Both the position numbers and the translations under genes were made by a program. This document shows, in pieces, positions 1-7,204 of a stretch of DNA of 18,591 nt. The notes under the pieces were generated by a model. The model saw only the letters and a list, made by a program, of their open reading frames with translations, did no database searches and had not been told where the DNA came from. Origin of the DNA: JAWXUD01 sp044432945 (lineage in GTDB: Bacteria > Cyanobacteriota > Vampirovibrionia > Gastranaerophilales > Gastranaerophilaceae); contig JAWXUD010000033.1 in assembly GCA_044432945.1 (NCBI GenBank), positions 1-18,591 of the forward strand. The letters are read 5' to 3'. How positions within the stretch are numbered: the stretch's first letter is position 1; every line of letters begins with the position of its first letter.

Positions 1-127
1 CCCCCCCCCCCAGGGTTGAAACGCCCTCTACGAGCGGGTTTTGGACATGTTGAAATTTCACAAAATCCATCGCCACATCAGATATCGATGCGTCAACTGT
101 CATTCTCAAATTCTCATAACTCGCCAT
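1..127 (-). CDS. Unknown protein, N-terminal fragment running off the window
   Basis: An open frame starts at ATG 127-125 and stays open for 42 codons to the left edge. The protein begins MASYENLRMT and ends in the edge C-run, read as glycines. I do not recognise it. An upstream stop in the same frame (about 157-155) bounds the start. A GAGG at 148-151 lies about 20 bases before the ATG, too far for a normal ribosome site; a GTG at 133-131 is an alternative start. A well-spaced promoter at 169-197 points into it, which is the best support that the gene is real. The last three codons lie in a homopolymer at the sequence edge and may be artefactual. Confidence 0.4.
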   Translation of the reverse strand, partial: MASYENLRMTVDASISDVAMDFVKFQHVQNPLVEGVSTLGGG

Positions 128-168
128 TATCACTTTGCTTTTTAATTCCTCATTTTAATTATGTTATT

Positions 169-197
169 AATATAACTTATTTTTTAAAATTTTTCAA
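169..197 (-). promoter_or_regulatory. Sigma70-type promoter of the left-edge gene
   Basis: Read on the minus strand: TTGAAA (192-197), a 17-base spacer, then TATATT (169-174). The predicted transcription start is near 162, giving a leader of about 35 bases before the ATG at 127. The call rests on box match and spacing only. Confidence 0.45.
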
Positions 198-243
198 GAC
201 CTCGAACTAATTTGAACGGAGGAATTTTTACGAACTTTAGCAT

Positions 244-271
244 TTGACTTTCTAAAAACCAGAATCATAAT
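244..271 (+). promoter_or_regulatory. Weak promoter candidate facing a terminator
   Basis: TTGACT (244-249), a 16-base spacer and CATAAT (266-271) would start a transcript near 278. No coding frame follows; the hairpin terminator at 299-338 comes almost at once. If active, it would give an RNA of about 60 nt. In AT-rich sequence such boxes also occur by chance. Confidence 0.2.
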
Positions 272-298
272 ATTATTAATGTCTCTTTTACTGATTTA

Positions 299-338
299 AT
301 GCTTACGCAAAGGGTTAACTATGCGTAAGCATTTTTTT
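299..338 (+). terminator. Rho-independent terminator, plus direction
   Basis: A perfect 10-bp stem (ATGCTTACGC at 299-308 with GCGTAAGCAT at 323-332) encloses a 14-base loop and runs into seven T (332-338). There is no matching T-run on the other side, so it works on plus-strand transcripts. No convincing plus-strand gene lies upstream in the window. Confidence 0.6.
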
Positions 339-340
339 AT

Positions 341-371
341 CAAAATAAAAGAGGTTGAATATTTCAACCTC
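341..371 (-). terminator. Rho-independent terminator of the 429-1295 gene
   Basis: A perfect 9-bp stem (GAGGTTGAA 351-359 with TTCAACCTC 363-371) has a three-base loop. On the minus strand it is followed by a T-rich tract (complement of 341-350). It lies 58 bases past the stop of the minus-strand gene and is oriented to end that transcript. Confidence 0.75.
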
Positions 372-428
372 TACACACATTTACACTATTAATTTTTACA
401 CTACACTAATTTTTAGCACACACACTAT

Positions 429-1295
429 CTATTTTTCACTTGAGCCTGAAATTGCGGAACTAGCTAGCCATAACGCTCCGCCGATTGCTGCAACTAATAG
501 AATTTTTGATTTCCATAATCCTTTACAAACAGTCCAGAATTTTGAGCCTATCACAAATGCACCAGCACCTAAAGTTCCAAAACCTAACGCCTTACCAGTT
601 GTTTTATTAACATTTTCCCAACGATCAGCTGGCTGTCCCGTTATAGCTGAGATATTATCTTCTGCAGTTCTATCATTCAAAGCACCTAAAGTAACACCTG
701 ATTCAAAACCTTCTCGCATAGAGCATTTGCCAAATTGTCTTATATCATCAGTCAAATTTGTTCCAAATTGTTGCTGATACAACATCATAGCTTTATTTTG
801 AACAGATTCATCTGAGCCACTACCATACATTTCTCGGACACTATCTAAATACGAATTATAAGCACCTAAAATATTCACCTGTTCATTTCGCATAATTTTT
901 TCTCGAAGAACTTTTGCCTGTATCGAAACACCTTCTTGAGTAGAATTAATTTGCATATCAGCGTTACGAACACGTTGCTGTTGACGAACTTGGTTTCCTA
1001 CCATAAAATCTTGATATTTTTCATAATTTTTATAGTATTCTTCGTTAAAACCGCCATACATACCACCAATCATTGGCATCGTTGACATTCCCGTAGTACC
1101 TGCACCGTAGCCCATTGTCCCATAACCCATAGTGCCAGAGAACATGCTACCATTCATACCCATTGGATTTGTCATTCCCATTGAACCCATCGATGAATAC
1201 ATATCTAAATTTGATAAATCATTCAACGCTACTTGATTGTAATATGAGTTCGGAAACATTCCGTACGTACTGGCTGCGACATTATAATCTGTCAT
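429..1295 (-). CDS. Unknown Met/Gly-rich protein with C-terminal membrane segment
   Basis: The product has 288 residues and belongs to no family I recognise. Residues 32-79 are low-complexity and rich in Met, Gly, Ser and Tyr (13 Met in 48 residues, with MGYGTMGYG-type repeats). Residues 84-180 are polar and probably helical, rich in Gln and Tyr. Residues 236-253 are Gly/Ala-rich and mildly hydrophobic. Residues 265-281 (ILLVAAIGGALWLASSA) look like a membrane helix close to the C-terminus, after a basic WKSK. There is no signal peptide, so a C-tail-anchored protein with a cytoplasmic body is plausible. The start is firm: GGAGG (1303-1307) lies 7 bases before the ATG. The gene has its own terminator and is probably monocistronic. 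Low-complexity composition would make homology searches unreliable. Confidence 0.85.
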   Translation of the reverse strand: MTDYNVAASTYGMFPNSYYNQVALNDLSNLDMYSSMGSMGMTNPMGMNGSMFSGTMGYGTMGYGAGTTGMSTMPMIGGMYGGFNEEYYKNYEKYQDFMVGNQVRQQQRVRNADMQINSTQEGVSIQAKVLREKIMRNEQVNILGAYNSYLDSVREMYGSGSDESVQNKAMMLYQQQFGTNLTDDIRQFGKCSMREGFESGVTLGALNDRTAEDNISAITGQPADRWENVNKTTGKALGFGTLGAGAFVIGSKFWTVCKGLWKSKILLVAAIGGALWLASSAISGSSEK

Positions 1296-1479
1296 AACCT
1301 AACCTCCAAATTAAATTTTAACCTACCTTGTTTATATAAAAACTTTTTATCAAAATTAATTGCCTTTTTTATCATTTATTTGTTAACAAATGTTACAAAC
1401 AATAAAAGATAAGGTTACAAAATTCCACCCAAACATAAGCGGTTCAAGAACCATGCTCCAATTGAAAAAAAACGCTTTT

Positions 1480-2433
1480 TTAATCGTTTAACAAACAAGC
1501 ACTTTTGTGAAATTCAGAAATTTTATAGTCCTCAGGAACGATTTTTGAACACTTTTGCATAGCCTGCTCGCAACGACAATGAAAACGACAACCTGAAATA
1601 TCTTGCAAAATTGACGGCGGTTGACCGTTGATAATATGTAACTTTTCCGCCTTATTAGAAGGCAACGAACGAAGCAACGCCAAAGAATATGGGTGATTTG
1701 TGTCCTCAAAAAACTCTTTAGAAGTCGCACTTTCAACAACTCTACCAGAATACATCACCGAAACAAAATCCGCATTCTCACCAACCAACGCCAAATCATG
1801 AGTAATCAATAATATAGAAGTTTGCAAACTCGATTTAATCTCTGATAACAAGTTCATTATCTGAGCCTGTATCGTAACATCAAGTGCAGTTGTCGGCTCA
1901 TCAGCGATTAAGATTTCAGCCTTACACGCCAACGCCATCGCAATTATTGCACGCTGTTTCATTCCACCTGAAAATTCATGAGGATAAGCCTCCATTCTTG
2001 ATTTTGCACAAGGTATTTGAACCATATCCAGTGCCTCAACAGCTTTTTTATAAGCCTCATCACCACGCAAATTCTGATGTATCTTGATTACCTCAATAAG
2101 CTGATTTCCTACAGTATATAAAGGGTTAAGCGATGTCATCGGATCTTGCGGGATTAGAGCAATCTTGTCACCACGAATATTTTGCATTTCTTTATTGGAA
2201 AACTTCAACAAGTCCTTTTGATTATACAAAATCTCGCCACCTAAATGCTTCGCAGTCTTTGGCAACAAGTTCAAAATACTCATCGCACTAATTGTTTTCC
2301 CACAACCAGATTCGCCAACAAGTGCGTGCATCTGCCCTTTTTCAAGCGAAAAAGAAACGTCAAATAACGCTTGACGCAAACCACACTCACAATCAAAACC
2401 AAGATTTAAATTTTTAACCTCTAATATCGCCAT
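1480..2433 (-). CDS. Oligopeptide/dipeptide ABC transporter ATPase, DppD/OppD type
   Basis: A cytoplasmic ATPase of the peptide/nickel importer family, 317 residues, full length. Visible motifs: Walker A GESGCGKT (40-47), Q-loop Q96 in IPQDPMTSLNP, signature FSGGMKQR (154-161), Walker B ILIADEP (174-180), and H-loop H212. The C-terminal oligopeptide-binding extension carries NHPY and a Cys cluster (GCRFHCRCEQAMQKC). In relatives this cluster usually reads FHPRC, so one Cys is extra here; CEC at 15-17 is also unusual. I chose the ATG at 2433 because family homology begins there (MAILEVKNLNL). The frame stays open upstream to 2550, but that part is hydrophobic and unlike the family. No Shine-Dalgarno is visible; a TATTAT lies 7 bases before the ATG. 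No permease, binding protein or partner ATPase is adjacent, so the substrate cannot be inferred. Confidence 0.93.
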   Translation of the reverse strand: MAILEVKNLNLGFDCECGLRQALFDVSFSLEKGQMHALVGESGCGKTISAMSILNLLPKTAKHLGGEILYNQKDLLKFSNKEMQNIRGDKIALIPQDPMTSLNPLYTVGNQLIEVIKIHQNLRGDEAYKKAVEALDMVQIPCAKSRMEAYPHEFSGGMKQRAIIAMALACKAEILIADEPTTALDVTIQAQIMNLLSEIKSSLQTSILLITHDLALVGENADFVSVMYSGRVVESATSKEFFEDTNHPYSLALLRSLPSNKAEKLHIINGQPPSILQDISGCRFHCRCEQAMQKCSKIVPEDYKISEFHKSACLLND

Positions 2434-2605
2434 CAATTTTATAATACACAATAAATAAAAATTTTTATACCCCAAGTCGCCTAAATATAGTAACTTTTTA
2501 AAAAGCCATAAATGTAAACTTTTATTAAGCAAAATATGATTTTTTAGCAATTTTTAAATTCAAGATATTTATAAAATATGTAGAACAAAAAGAAAGTAGG
2601 TTAAA

Positions 2606-2950
2606 ATGCCAAAATTCACTATTCCACCACGTATCACAGATACAGTGAAAAATATCGAATATAGTAAAATGCTCCCTGTAAAAAAAACAATCTCATCACA
2701 AACAACACTCCCTGAAAAACTAAACAAAGATGTTTTTCAGAGTTCAAAAATTAAACCATGTTACGAAAAATTAAGAATAAGTCCCGTAGACATACAGGAA
2801 GAATTGCTTACAATGTCGATGGAAATTAGTGAAAGAAACCTTCATATAACAAATTTAATTGAATCTATATATGATAATTTGTCTTCAGGAAGCTGTACAA
2901 CAAAAGAAGCTGAAGAATTAATCAATGCTCTTATGAAAAATTATTTATAA
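2606..2950 (+). CDS. Small unknown protein
   Basis: The product has 114 residues, with no signal peptide or membrane segment. The N-terminal half (MPKFTIPPRITDTVKN onward) is polar and Pro/Lys-rich, probably disordered. From about residue 58 the sequence looks helical, with two predicted helices (around 60-90 and 98-113) separated by a Ser/Gly turn. I do not recognise the family. The ribosome site is weak (GTAGG about 6 bases before the ATG), and TATAAA at 2570-2575 could be a -10 box. The stop (2948-2950) is one base from the stop of the convergent ispE, and no hairpin terminator lies between. Coding is supported mainly by its length and its neat fit between neighbours. Confidence 0.6.
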   Translation: MPKFTIPPRITDTVKNIEYSKMLPVKKTISSQTTLPEKLNKDVFQSSKIKPCYEKLRISPVDIQEELLTMSMEISERNLHITNLIESIYDNLSSGSCTTKEAEELINALMKNYL

Positions 2951-2951
2951 T

Positions 2952-3752
2952 TTAATTACAAATTCTTACCCCAAAAGGAATAGATTTCAAATTATTTCTA
3001 ACCCAAAAACCATCTTGATGCAAAAATTCTTCACCGACCACAAAAAAAGTTGAGCCTGAACCTGACATAACTGAATTAGGGTACTTTTGCTTAATCTCAC
3101 CCAAAATCTCATAATCCTCAATCACAGCCCACTCCAAATCGTTTACAAATTTTTCACGCCCACAATCAGCGTTTGAGTTTCTTTTTGCAAATTTCGTATA
3201 AGCTTCCCCTGCACTAATCCCTAAACTAATAGGTTTCATCAACGATAGCGGAAATTCTTCAAACTCCAGTGCTGATAAAACCTCACCACGTGAAGTCGTC
3301 AGCTGACGTCCGCCAACCAAGCAAAAATTCAAATCAGAACCCAATTCTGAACAAATTTGGTGCAACTGCTTTAACGTCAAAATATCATCAAAAATCTTAT
3401 TCAACCCATAAACCACACCCGCTGAATCAGTGCTACCACCAGCCAACCCCGCTGATACTGGAATATTTTTCTCTATATAAACACTAATTTTTTTATCAGT
3501 AATATTTGCAACTTCAACAAATTTTAAAATCGCCTTATATACCAAATTCCTTTCATCATAAGGGATTTCAGGGCTATCACCTGACAAGTCTATAAAAAAG
3601 CCTTCACAACCCTCACAAGTAATCTTTAAATAATCAAATAAATTAATCGACTGCATAACGCTTTCGATATTATGAAACCCATCTTCACGCTTATCTAAAA
3701 TCTTTAACGAAATATTGATTTTCGCAGGACATTCAACCCTAATTTGCTTCAT
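2952..3752 (-). CDS. ispE: 4-diphosphocytidyl-2-C-methyl-D-erythritol kinase
   Basis: A cytoplasmic GHMP-family kinase that phosphorylates CDP-methylerythritol in the MEP route to isoprenoid precursors. The product has 266 residues, a little shorter than usual but complete. N-terminal PAKIN (9-13) includes the substrate-binding Lys11. The ATP-binding motif is IPVSAGLAGGSTDSA (97-111). The catalytic Asp is D140 in LGSDLNF. The C-terminal glycine motif is SGSGSTFF. I chose the ATG at 3752, which has GGGG 4-5 bases upstream and leads straight into the family N-terminus; a TTG six codons earlier is less likely. The start lies inside the end of rsmA (14-base overlap), so the two are probably co-transcribed and translationally coupled. 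Confidence 0.97.
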   Translation of the reverse strand: MKQIRVECPAKINISLKILDKREDGFHNIESVMQSINLFDYLKITCEGCEGFFIDLSGDSPEIPYDERNLVYKAILKFVEVANITDKKISVYIEKNIPVSAGLAGGSTDSAGVVYGLNKIFDDILTLKQLHQICSELGSDLNFCLVGGRQLTTSRGEVLSALEFEEFPLSLMKPISLGISAGEAYTKFAKRNSNADCGREKFVNDLEWAVIEDYEILGEIKQKYPNSVMSGSGSTFFVVGEEFLHQDGFWVRNNLKSIPFGVRICN

Positions 3753-4602
3753 CTTTCCCCGCTTTCGCAAATTCTAGCAAAAGTTCAGAGAGTTCACCAA
3801 AAGTTTTTATCGACAATTTCTCACCACGGATTGTTTCATCAATTCCCAACTTACCTAAAGCATAAGCAATCGCCTCACGAGAAAATCCACCTGATAACAA
3901 GCAGTTTTTAACATTTTTTCTACGCTGCGAGAAAGATGCTTTTATAGTTTTTCTAAAATGTGAATAATCAGATAGCTCAAGCAAAGGTTTTTTTCTTACA
4001 TTTAATTTAATCAAAGCTGATTCAACTTTTGGTGCAGGATAAAAACTTCTACGCCCAACAATTTTTTTAATCTCAACATCAGCCCAAAACTGAGATAACA
4101 TACTCAACAAACCATATTGCTTTGATGGAGATGCCTCATTAGCCTCCATACGAAACGCAACTTCTTGTTGAACCATCAACAAAATATCAACAATCTTGTT
4201 TCTATTTTTATTATTCAAATCATCAATTTCACCCAACAAATGTGCCAAAATCGGGGTCGTTATATAATATGGAATATTTGCAACAATCTTTATATCCTCA
4301 TCACAAAGCGATGAAATATCTGTTTTTAAAACATCGGCATGGATTAATTCTAAATTTGGAGCATCTAATTTTTTCAACTCCTTAATCGCATCTTCATCAA
4401 GCTCAATCGCTATAACCTTTTTAGCATGCTTGACTAATTGTTCTGTTACAAACCCAACACCAGGTCCAATCTCCACAACAACATCGTCTTTGCTAACACC
4501 TGAAAACACAATGATATCACTAATTGTTTGACCATCAACCAAAAAGTTCTGCCCTAAGCGTTTTTTTGTTTTAAAATATTTTGCTCGTTCGAAGTAGTTC
4601 AT
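3739..4602 (-). CDS. rsmA: 16S rRNA (adenine1518/1519-N6)-dimethyltransferase
   Basis: Also called KsgA. It dimethylates two adjacent adenines in the 3'-terminal hairpin of 16S rRNA late in small-subunit assembly, using S-adenosylmethionine. The product has 287 residues, a normal length. Motifs: RLGQNFL (15-21), SAM-binding VEIGPGVGFVT (43-53), the acidic E67 in IELD, D90, and the catalytic N-I-P-Y-Y (109-113; usually N-L-P-Y). The C-terminal helical domain follows, with the family's SFSQRRKN stretch. A minus-strand promoter ends 7 bases before the ATG, so the mRNA may be leaderless; AGG just upstream could otherwise serve as a weak ribosome site. It is first in a two-gene unit with ispE. Confidence 0.97.
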   Translation of the reverse strand: MNYFERAKYFKTKKRLGQNFLVDGQTISDIIVFSGVSKDDVVVEIGPGVGFVTEQLVKHAKKVIAIELDEDAIKELKKLDAPNLELIHADVLKTDISSLCDEDIKIVANIPYYITTPILAHLLGEIDDLNNKNRNKIVDILLMVQQEVAFRMEANEASPSKQYGLLSMLSQFWADVEIKKIVGRRSFYPAPKVESALIKLNVRKKPLLELSDYSHFRKTIKASFSQRRKNVKNCLLSGGFSREAIAYALGKLGIDETIRGEKLSIKTFGELSELLLEFAKAGKDEAN

Positions 4603-4609
4603 CTTACCT

Positions 4610-4639
4610 AGTATAATAACACAGATAGGTAAATGTGAA
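4610..4639 (-). promoter_or_regulatory. rsmA-ispE promoter
   Basis: On the minus strand: TTCACA (4634-4639), an 18-base spacer and TATACT (4610-4615). Seven bases separate the -10 box from the rsmA ATG at 4602, so transcription would begin at or next to the start codon. Confidence 0.5.
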
Positions 4640-4667
4640 AATTTATTTTTTCTGCTAGTTTAAATGT

Positions 4668-4675
4668 GTTATAAT
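4668..4675 (+). promoter_or_regulatory. Extended -10 promoter of gshA
   Basis: A perfect TATAAT (4670-4675) is preceded by TGT (4667-4669), the TGn extension that can replace a good -35 box. No strong -35 is present. Transcription would start near 4682, but the Shine-Dalgarno GGGAG sits at 4681-4685, so the leader is very short. It is divergent from the rsmA promoter in an 88-base gap. Confidence 0.5.
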
Positions 4676-4690
4676 TAAGCGGGAGAATAA

Positions 4691-6015
4691 ATGAATAATC
4701 TACAGACTAAAGAAAAACTTTGCAAAAATGATATCCTAAATTTATATATAAAGGGTTACAAGCCAGAATCTGAACACAAAATTTGTATAGAATATGAACG
4801 ACTAGCAATTCACACAGACTCTCTCAAATCTGCTGATTACAAAGGTGAATTTGGAGTTTGCAACCTGTTGAGAAAATTTGCTAGAGAAGAAAATTGGGAT
4901 TATATAACAGATGATTATAACATTATAGGTCTAAAACAAACCACGACACAATAACCCTTGAACCAGGCTCGCAAATAGAACTTAGCCTCGAACCAGAACA
5001 TAATATTTCTCAAATAGAAGCAAAAGTTAAAGACTTTGACAAAAAAATCAAACCGATATTAAAAGAATATGGTATAAACCTATTAAACTATGGAGTTTCG
5101 CCTGTTTCGACCAACAAAAATATAAATCTAATCCCAAAATCTCGCTATGCAATTATGGCTAAATATCTATGGGGGATTTTATCTGATGTAATGATGCGAG
5201 AAACAGCTGGTATTCAGACAAGCCTTGATTTTAAAGACGAAGCTGACGCCATGCGTAAGTACAAAATTGCCAACCAACTTACACCTTTTATGACAGCTAT
5301 GTTTGCTAATTCACCCATTCGTGGAGGCGTTGACACTGGTTACAAATCCTTCAGAGCTTTAAGCTGGCTCAATACTGACAACGAAAGATGCGGGTTTGCT
5401 GGACTAATCGATGAGGATTTTAGTTTTGAAAAATATATTGACTGCGTATTAAATTCACCAATGATTTTTATTGACAAAAATGGAACTCAAACAAACATTA
5501 ACGGCAAAATTAATTTTAAAGAATACATGCAAAACAACTTTGAAGGCAACACAGCTAATCTCGAGGATTACGAGCTTCACGCAAACTTATATTTCCCAGA
5601 AGTAAGATTAAGAAATTATATCGAAATCCGCAACCACGATTGTGTTAACAAAGGCTTACAATACTCTATTTTAGCAATATACAAAGGTATTTTATACAAC
5701 AATATAGCAATGGACGAGATTGATGAATTGTTTAAAAAATATAATTATAACGACTTTTCAGAACTCAGATATAACGTGCCTAAAAACGCTTTAAACACAA
5801 AAATATCTACGCATTTAACAAAAGATATTGCCAAAGAAATTTTAAACATAGCTGAAAAATCGCTCATCTCACAAAATCAAAACGAAGAAAAATATCTCGA
5901 CCCAATAAAAGAATTAACCAATCAAGGGATTTGTCCTGCTGACATAATTTTACGTAACTGGCATGGGGTTTGGAATAAAGATATTAACAAACTAATCCAA
6001 CACGTAAGCTCTTAA
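4691..6015 (+). pseudogene. gshA: Glutamate-cysteine ligase, frameshifted
   Basis: This enzyme would make gamma-glutamylcysteine, the first step of glutathione synthesis, in the plant/cyanobacterial-type family. The first frame (4691-4954, 87 codons) carries the N-terminal KICIEYERL motif. The next frame (from about 4939 to 6015) continues with ITLEPGSQIELSLEP, the family's substrate-binding stretch (usually LEPGGQFELSG), then a PKSRYAIM segment and the conserved TAGIQTSLDF and NSPIRGG blocks. Adding one A to the AAA at 4938-4940 joins the frames without loss, giving about 441 residues, the normal family length. Nothing else is damaged, so this is either a very recent mutation or a homopolymer error in the sequence. 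The ribosome site GGGAG (4681-4685) is good. Its stop directly abuts the stop of the convergent bioY. Confidence 0.88.
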
Positions 6016-6627
6016 TTATTTATAAAACCAAAGCATTGGTCGAATAAAACGAACAATCATTAATGCGAAAACTGAATAGATAATATCGTATAAGATTTTA
6101 ATCCCACTTTGAGCAACAATCCAGCTGCCAATAAAATTATAACCATTCATTTTCAAGCTTGCAACAAATAACATATACAAAACACCAATTAAATGAATTG
6201 ATAAAACTCCAACAATCGAAGCTTTTAATATATTTTTATAGCTACAAGAATTTTTCAAAATCCCACTCGCCAAAAATAATGCTGGCAAATATGCTAAAAC
6301 ATAACCAAATCCATATTCAATCACGTACTTAATGCCACCACCTAAAGCAAAAATTGGCAAAACCAAAAGCCCTAACAATATATAACAAATTATACTAAGC
6401 AAACCATATTTACGCCCTAACAACCCTGCTATAAACAAAACAACAGGGATTTGAGGGATATATTTGAAATCTAATTTGAAAAATTGGACATCTAACTGAA
6501 CAAATGTAGAAAGAATTAAAAATAAAATCATCAACGCAACTAATAAAAGAGTTCCAATAGAAAATCTTATATTATTACTCTTTTTACGCTTTCTTAAAGT
6601 TATTTTTCTTCGGTTTTTCTTTGCCAT
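6016..6627 (-). CDS. bioY: BioY-family biotin transporter, substrate-binding membrane subunit
   Basis: The S component of an ECF-type vitamin transporter; it captures biotin in the cytoplasmic membrane and normally pairs with shared EcfA/EcfT energising subunits, which are not in this window. The product has 203 residues. Residues 1-19 are strongly basic (MAKKNRRKITLRKRKK), followed by about six hydrophobic helices. The family core is visible: a QIPVVLFIAGLLGRKYG stretch, then YILLGLLVLPIFALGGG and a GYVLAYLPA segment. The N-terminal basic extension is longer than usual. The ATG at 6627 lies inside the end of rimI (28-base overlap) with only a weak AAGAGA ribosome site, suggesting translational coupling. 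The call is from fold-typical motifs; biotin specificity is inferred from the family. Confidence 0.85.
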   Translation of the reverse strand: MAKKNRRKITLRKRKKSNNIRFSIGTLLLVALMILFLILSTFVQLDVQFFKLDFKYIPQIPVVLFIAGLLGRKYGLLSIICYILLGLLVLPIFALGGGIKYVIEYGFGYVLAYLPALFLASGILKNSCSYKNILKASIVGVLSIHLIGVLYMLFVASLKMNGYNFIGSWIVAQSGIKILYDIIYSVFALMIVRFIRPMLWFYK

Positions 6628-7142
6628 TTAATATCAATTCTCTTTTCTAAATTCTCTACATTTTCACTATATAAATTTTTAAACTTGTCATAAAAAATAT
6701 TTTCAGTCCACATAATCAAAGCATTTTCATTATTATTTTGATAATATCCTTTGCGTATGCCTAATGATTTAAACCCATATTTTTCATATAAAGTTATCGC
6801 CGAAATGTTACTCTCACGAACTTCAAGCGTAATATATTTAACCATTTGCTCATAGCACTCTTGCACAATTGCATTCAAAAGAGCCTCTCCAACACCTTTT
6901 CTGTGATAATTCAAATCAACCGCAATATTTGTCATATGAGCTTCTTCAAATATAATCCAACAACCAGCATAACCTATCAACTCGTCATCTTCATTAACAG
7001 CTGCAAAATAATGAGCTAAATCATTTGACAATTCATTATAAAAAGACTCCATCGACCAATGATGATCACCATAAGCCTTAGCCTCAATCGCCATAATTTC
7101 ATTGAGATAAGTCTTATCAAGAGGTTTTATCTTAATACTCAT
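6600..7142 (-). CDS. rimI: RimI-type ribosomal protein S18 N-alanine acetyltransferase
   Basis: A GNAT-fold cytoplasmic enzyme that transfers acetyl from acetyl-CoA to the N-terminus of ribosomal protein S18 (some relatives act on other proteins). The product has 180 residues. The acetyl-CoA loop is HRKGVGEALL (80-89), the catalytic Glu is E108 in LEVRESN, and Tyr119 in LYEKYGF is the usual proton donor. About 30-35 residues beyond the normal RimI end are charged and helical. I chose the ATG at 7142 because AAGGA lies 4 bases upstream. An ATG at 7157 has no ribosome site, but it sits 6 bases after a good -10 box and could be used on a leaderless mRNA. The end overlaps bioY; anmK lies 62 bases upstream. 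Confidence 0.92.
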   Translation of the reverse strand: MSIKIKPLDKTYLNEIMAIEAKAYGDHHWSMESFYNELSNDLAHYFAAVNEDDELIGYAGCWIIFEEAHMTNIAVDLNYHRKGVGEALLNAIVQECYEQMVKYITLEVRESNISAITLYEKYGFKSLGIRKGYYQNNNENALIMWTENIFYDKFKNLYSENVENLEKRIDIKWQRKTEEK

Positions 7143-7163
7143 TTTTCCTTCAATCATAAAAAA

Positions 7164-7192
7164 ATTTTATCACGAGCTTTAGTTCAATGCAA
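7164..7192 (-). promoter_or_regulatory. Extended -10 promoter before rimI-bioY
   Basis: On the minus strand: TTGCAT (7187-7192), a 17-base spacer ending in TGA, then TAAAAT (7164-7169). The TGn extension compensates for a poor -35. It would allow rimI-bioY to be transcribed separately from anmK, starting at about 7157, exactly at the first ATG. Confidence 0.4.
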
Positions 7193-7204
7193 ATCAAAGA
7201 AAGC

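Noticed and set aside
16..210. Plus-strand 64-codon frame
   Set aside because: Starts with TTG, has no ribosome site, runs against a better-supported minus-strand gene start and its promoter, and resembles no family.
355..777. Plus-strand 140-codon frame
   Set aside because: Shadow of the minus-strand gene at 429-1295; it begins inside that gene's terminator hairpin.
1441..1452. GGTTC-AA-GAACC small dyad as operator
   Set aside because: The stem is only 5 bp, and it lies downstream of the ABC ATPase stop and well upstream of the next gene, with no promoter overlap visible.
4930..4954. Programmed -1 frameshift in gshA
   Set aside because: The bases around the shift do not form a proper XXXYYYZ slippery site in the zero frame, and no other gshA is known to use one; a simple one-base loss explains it.
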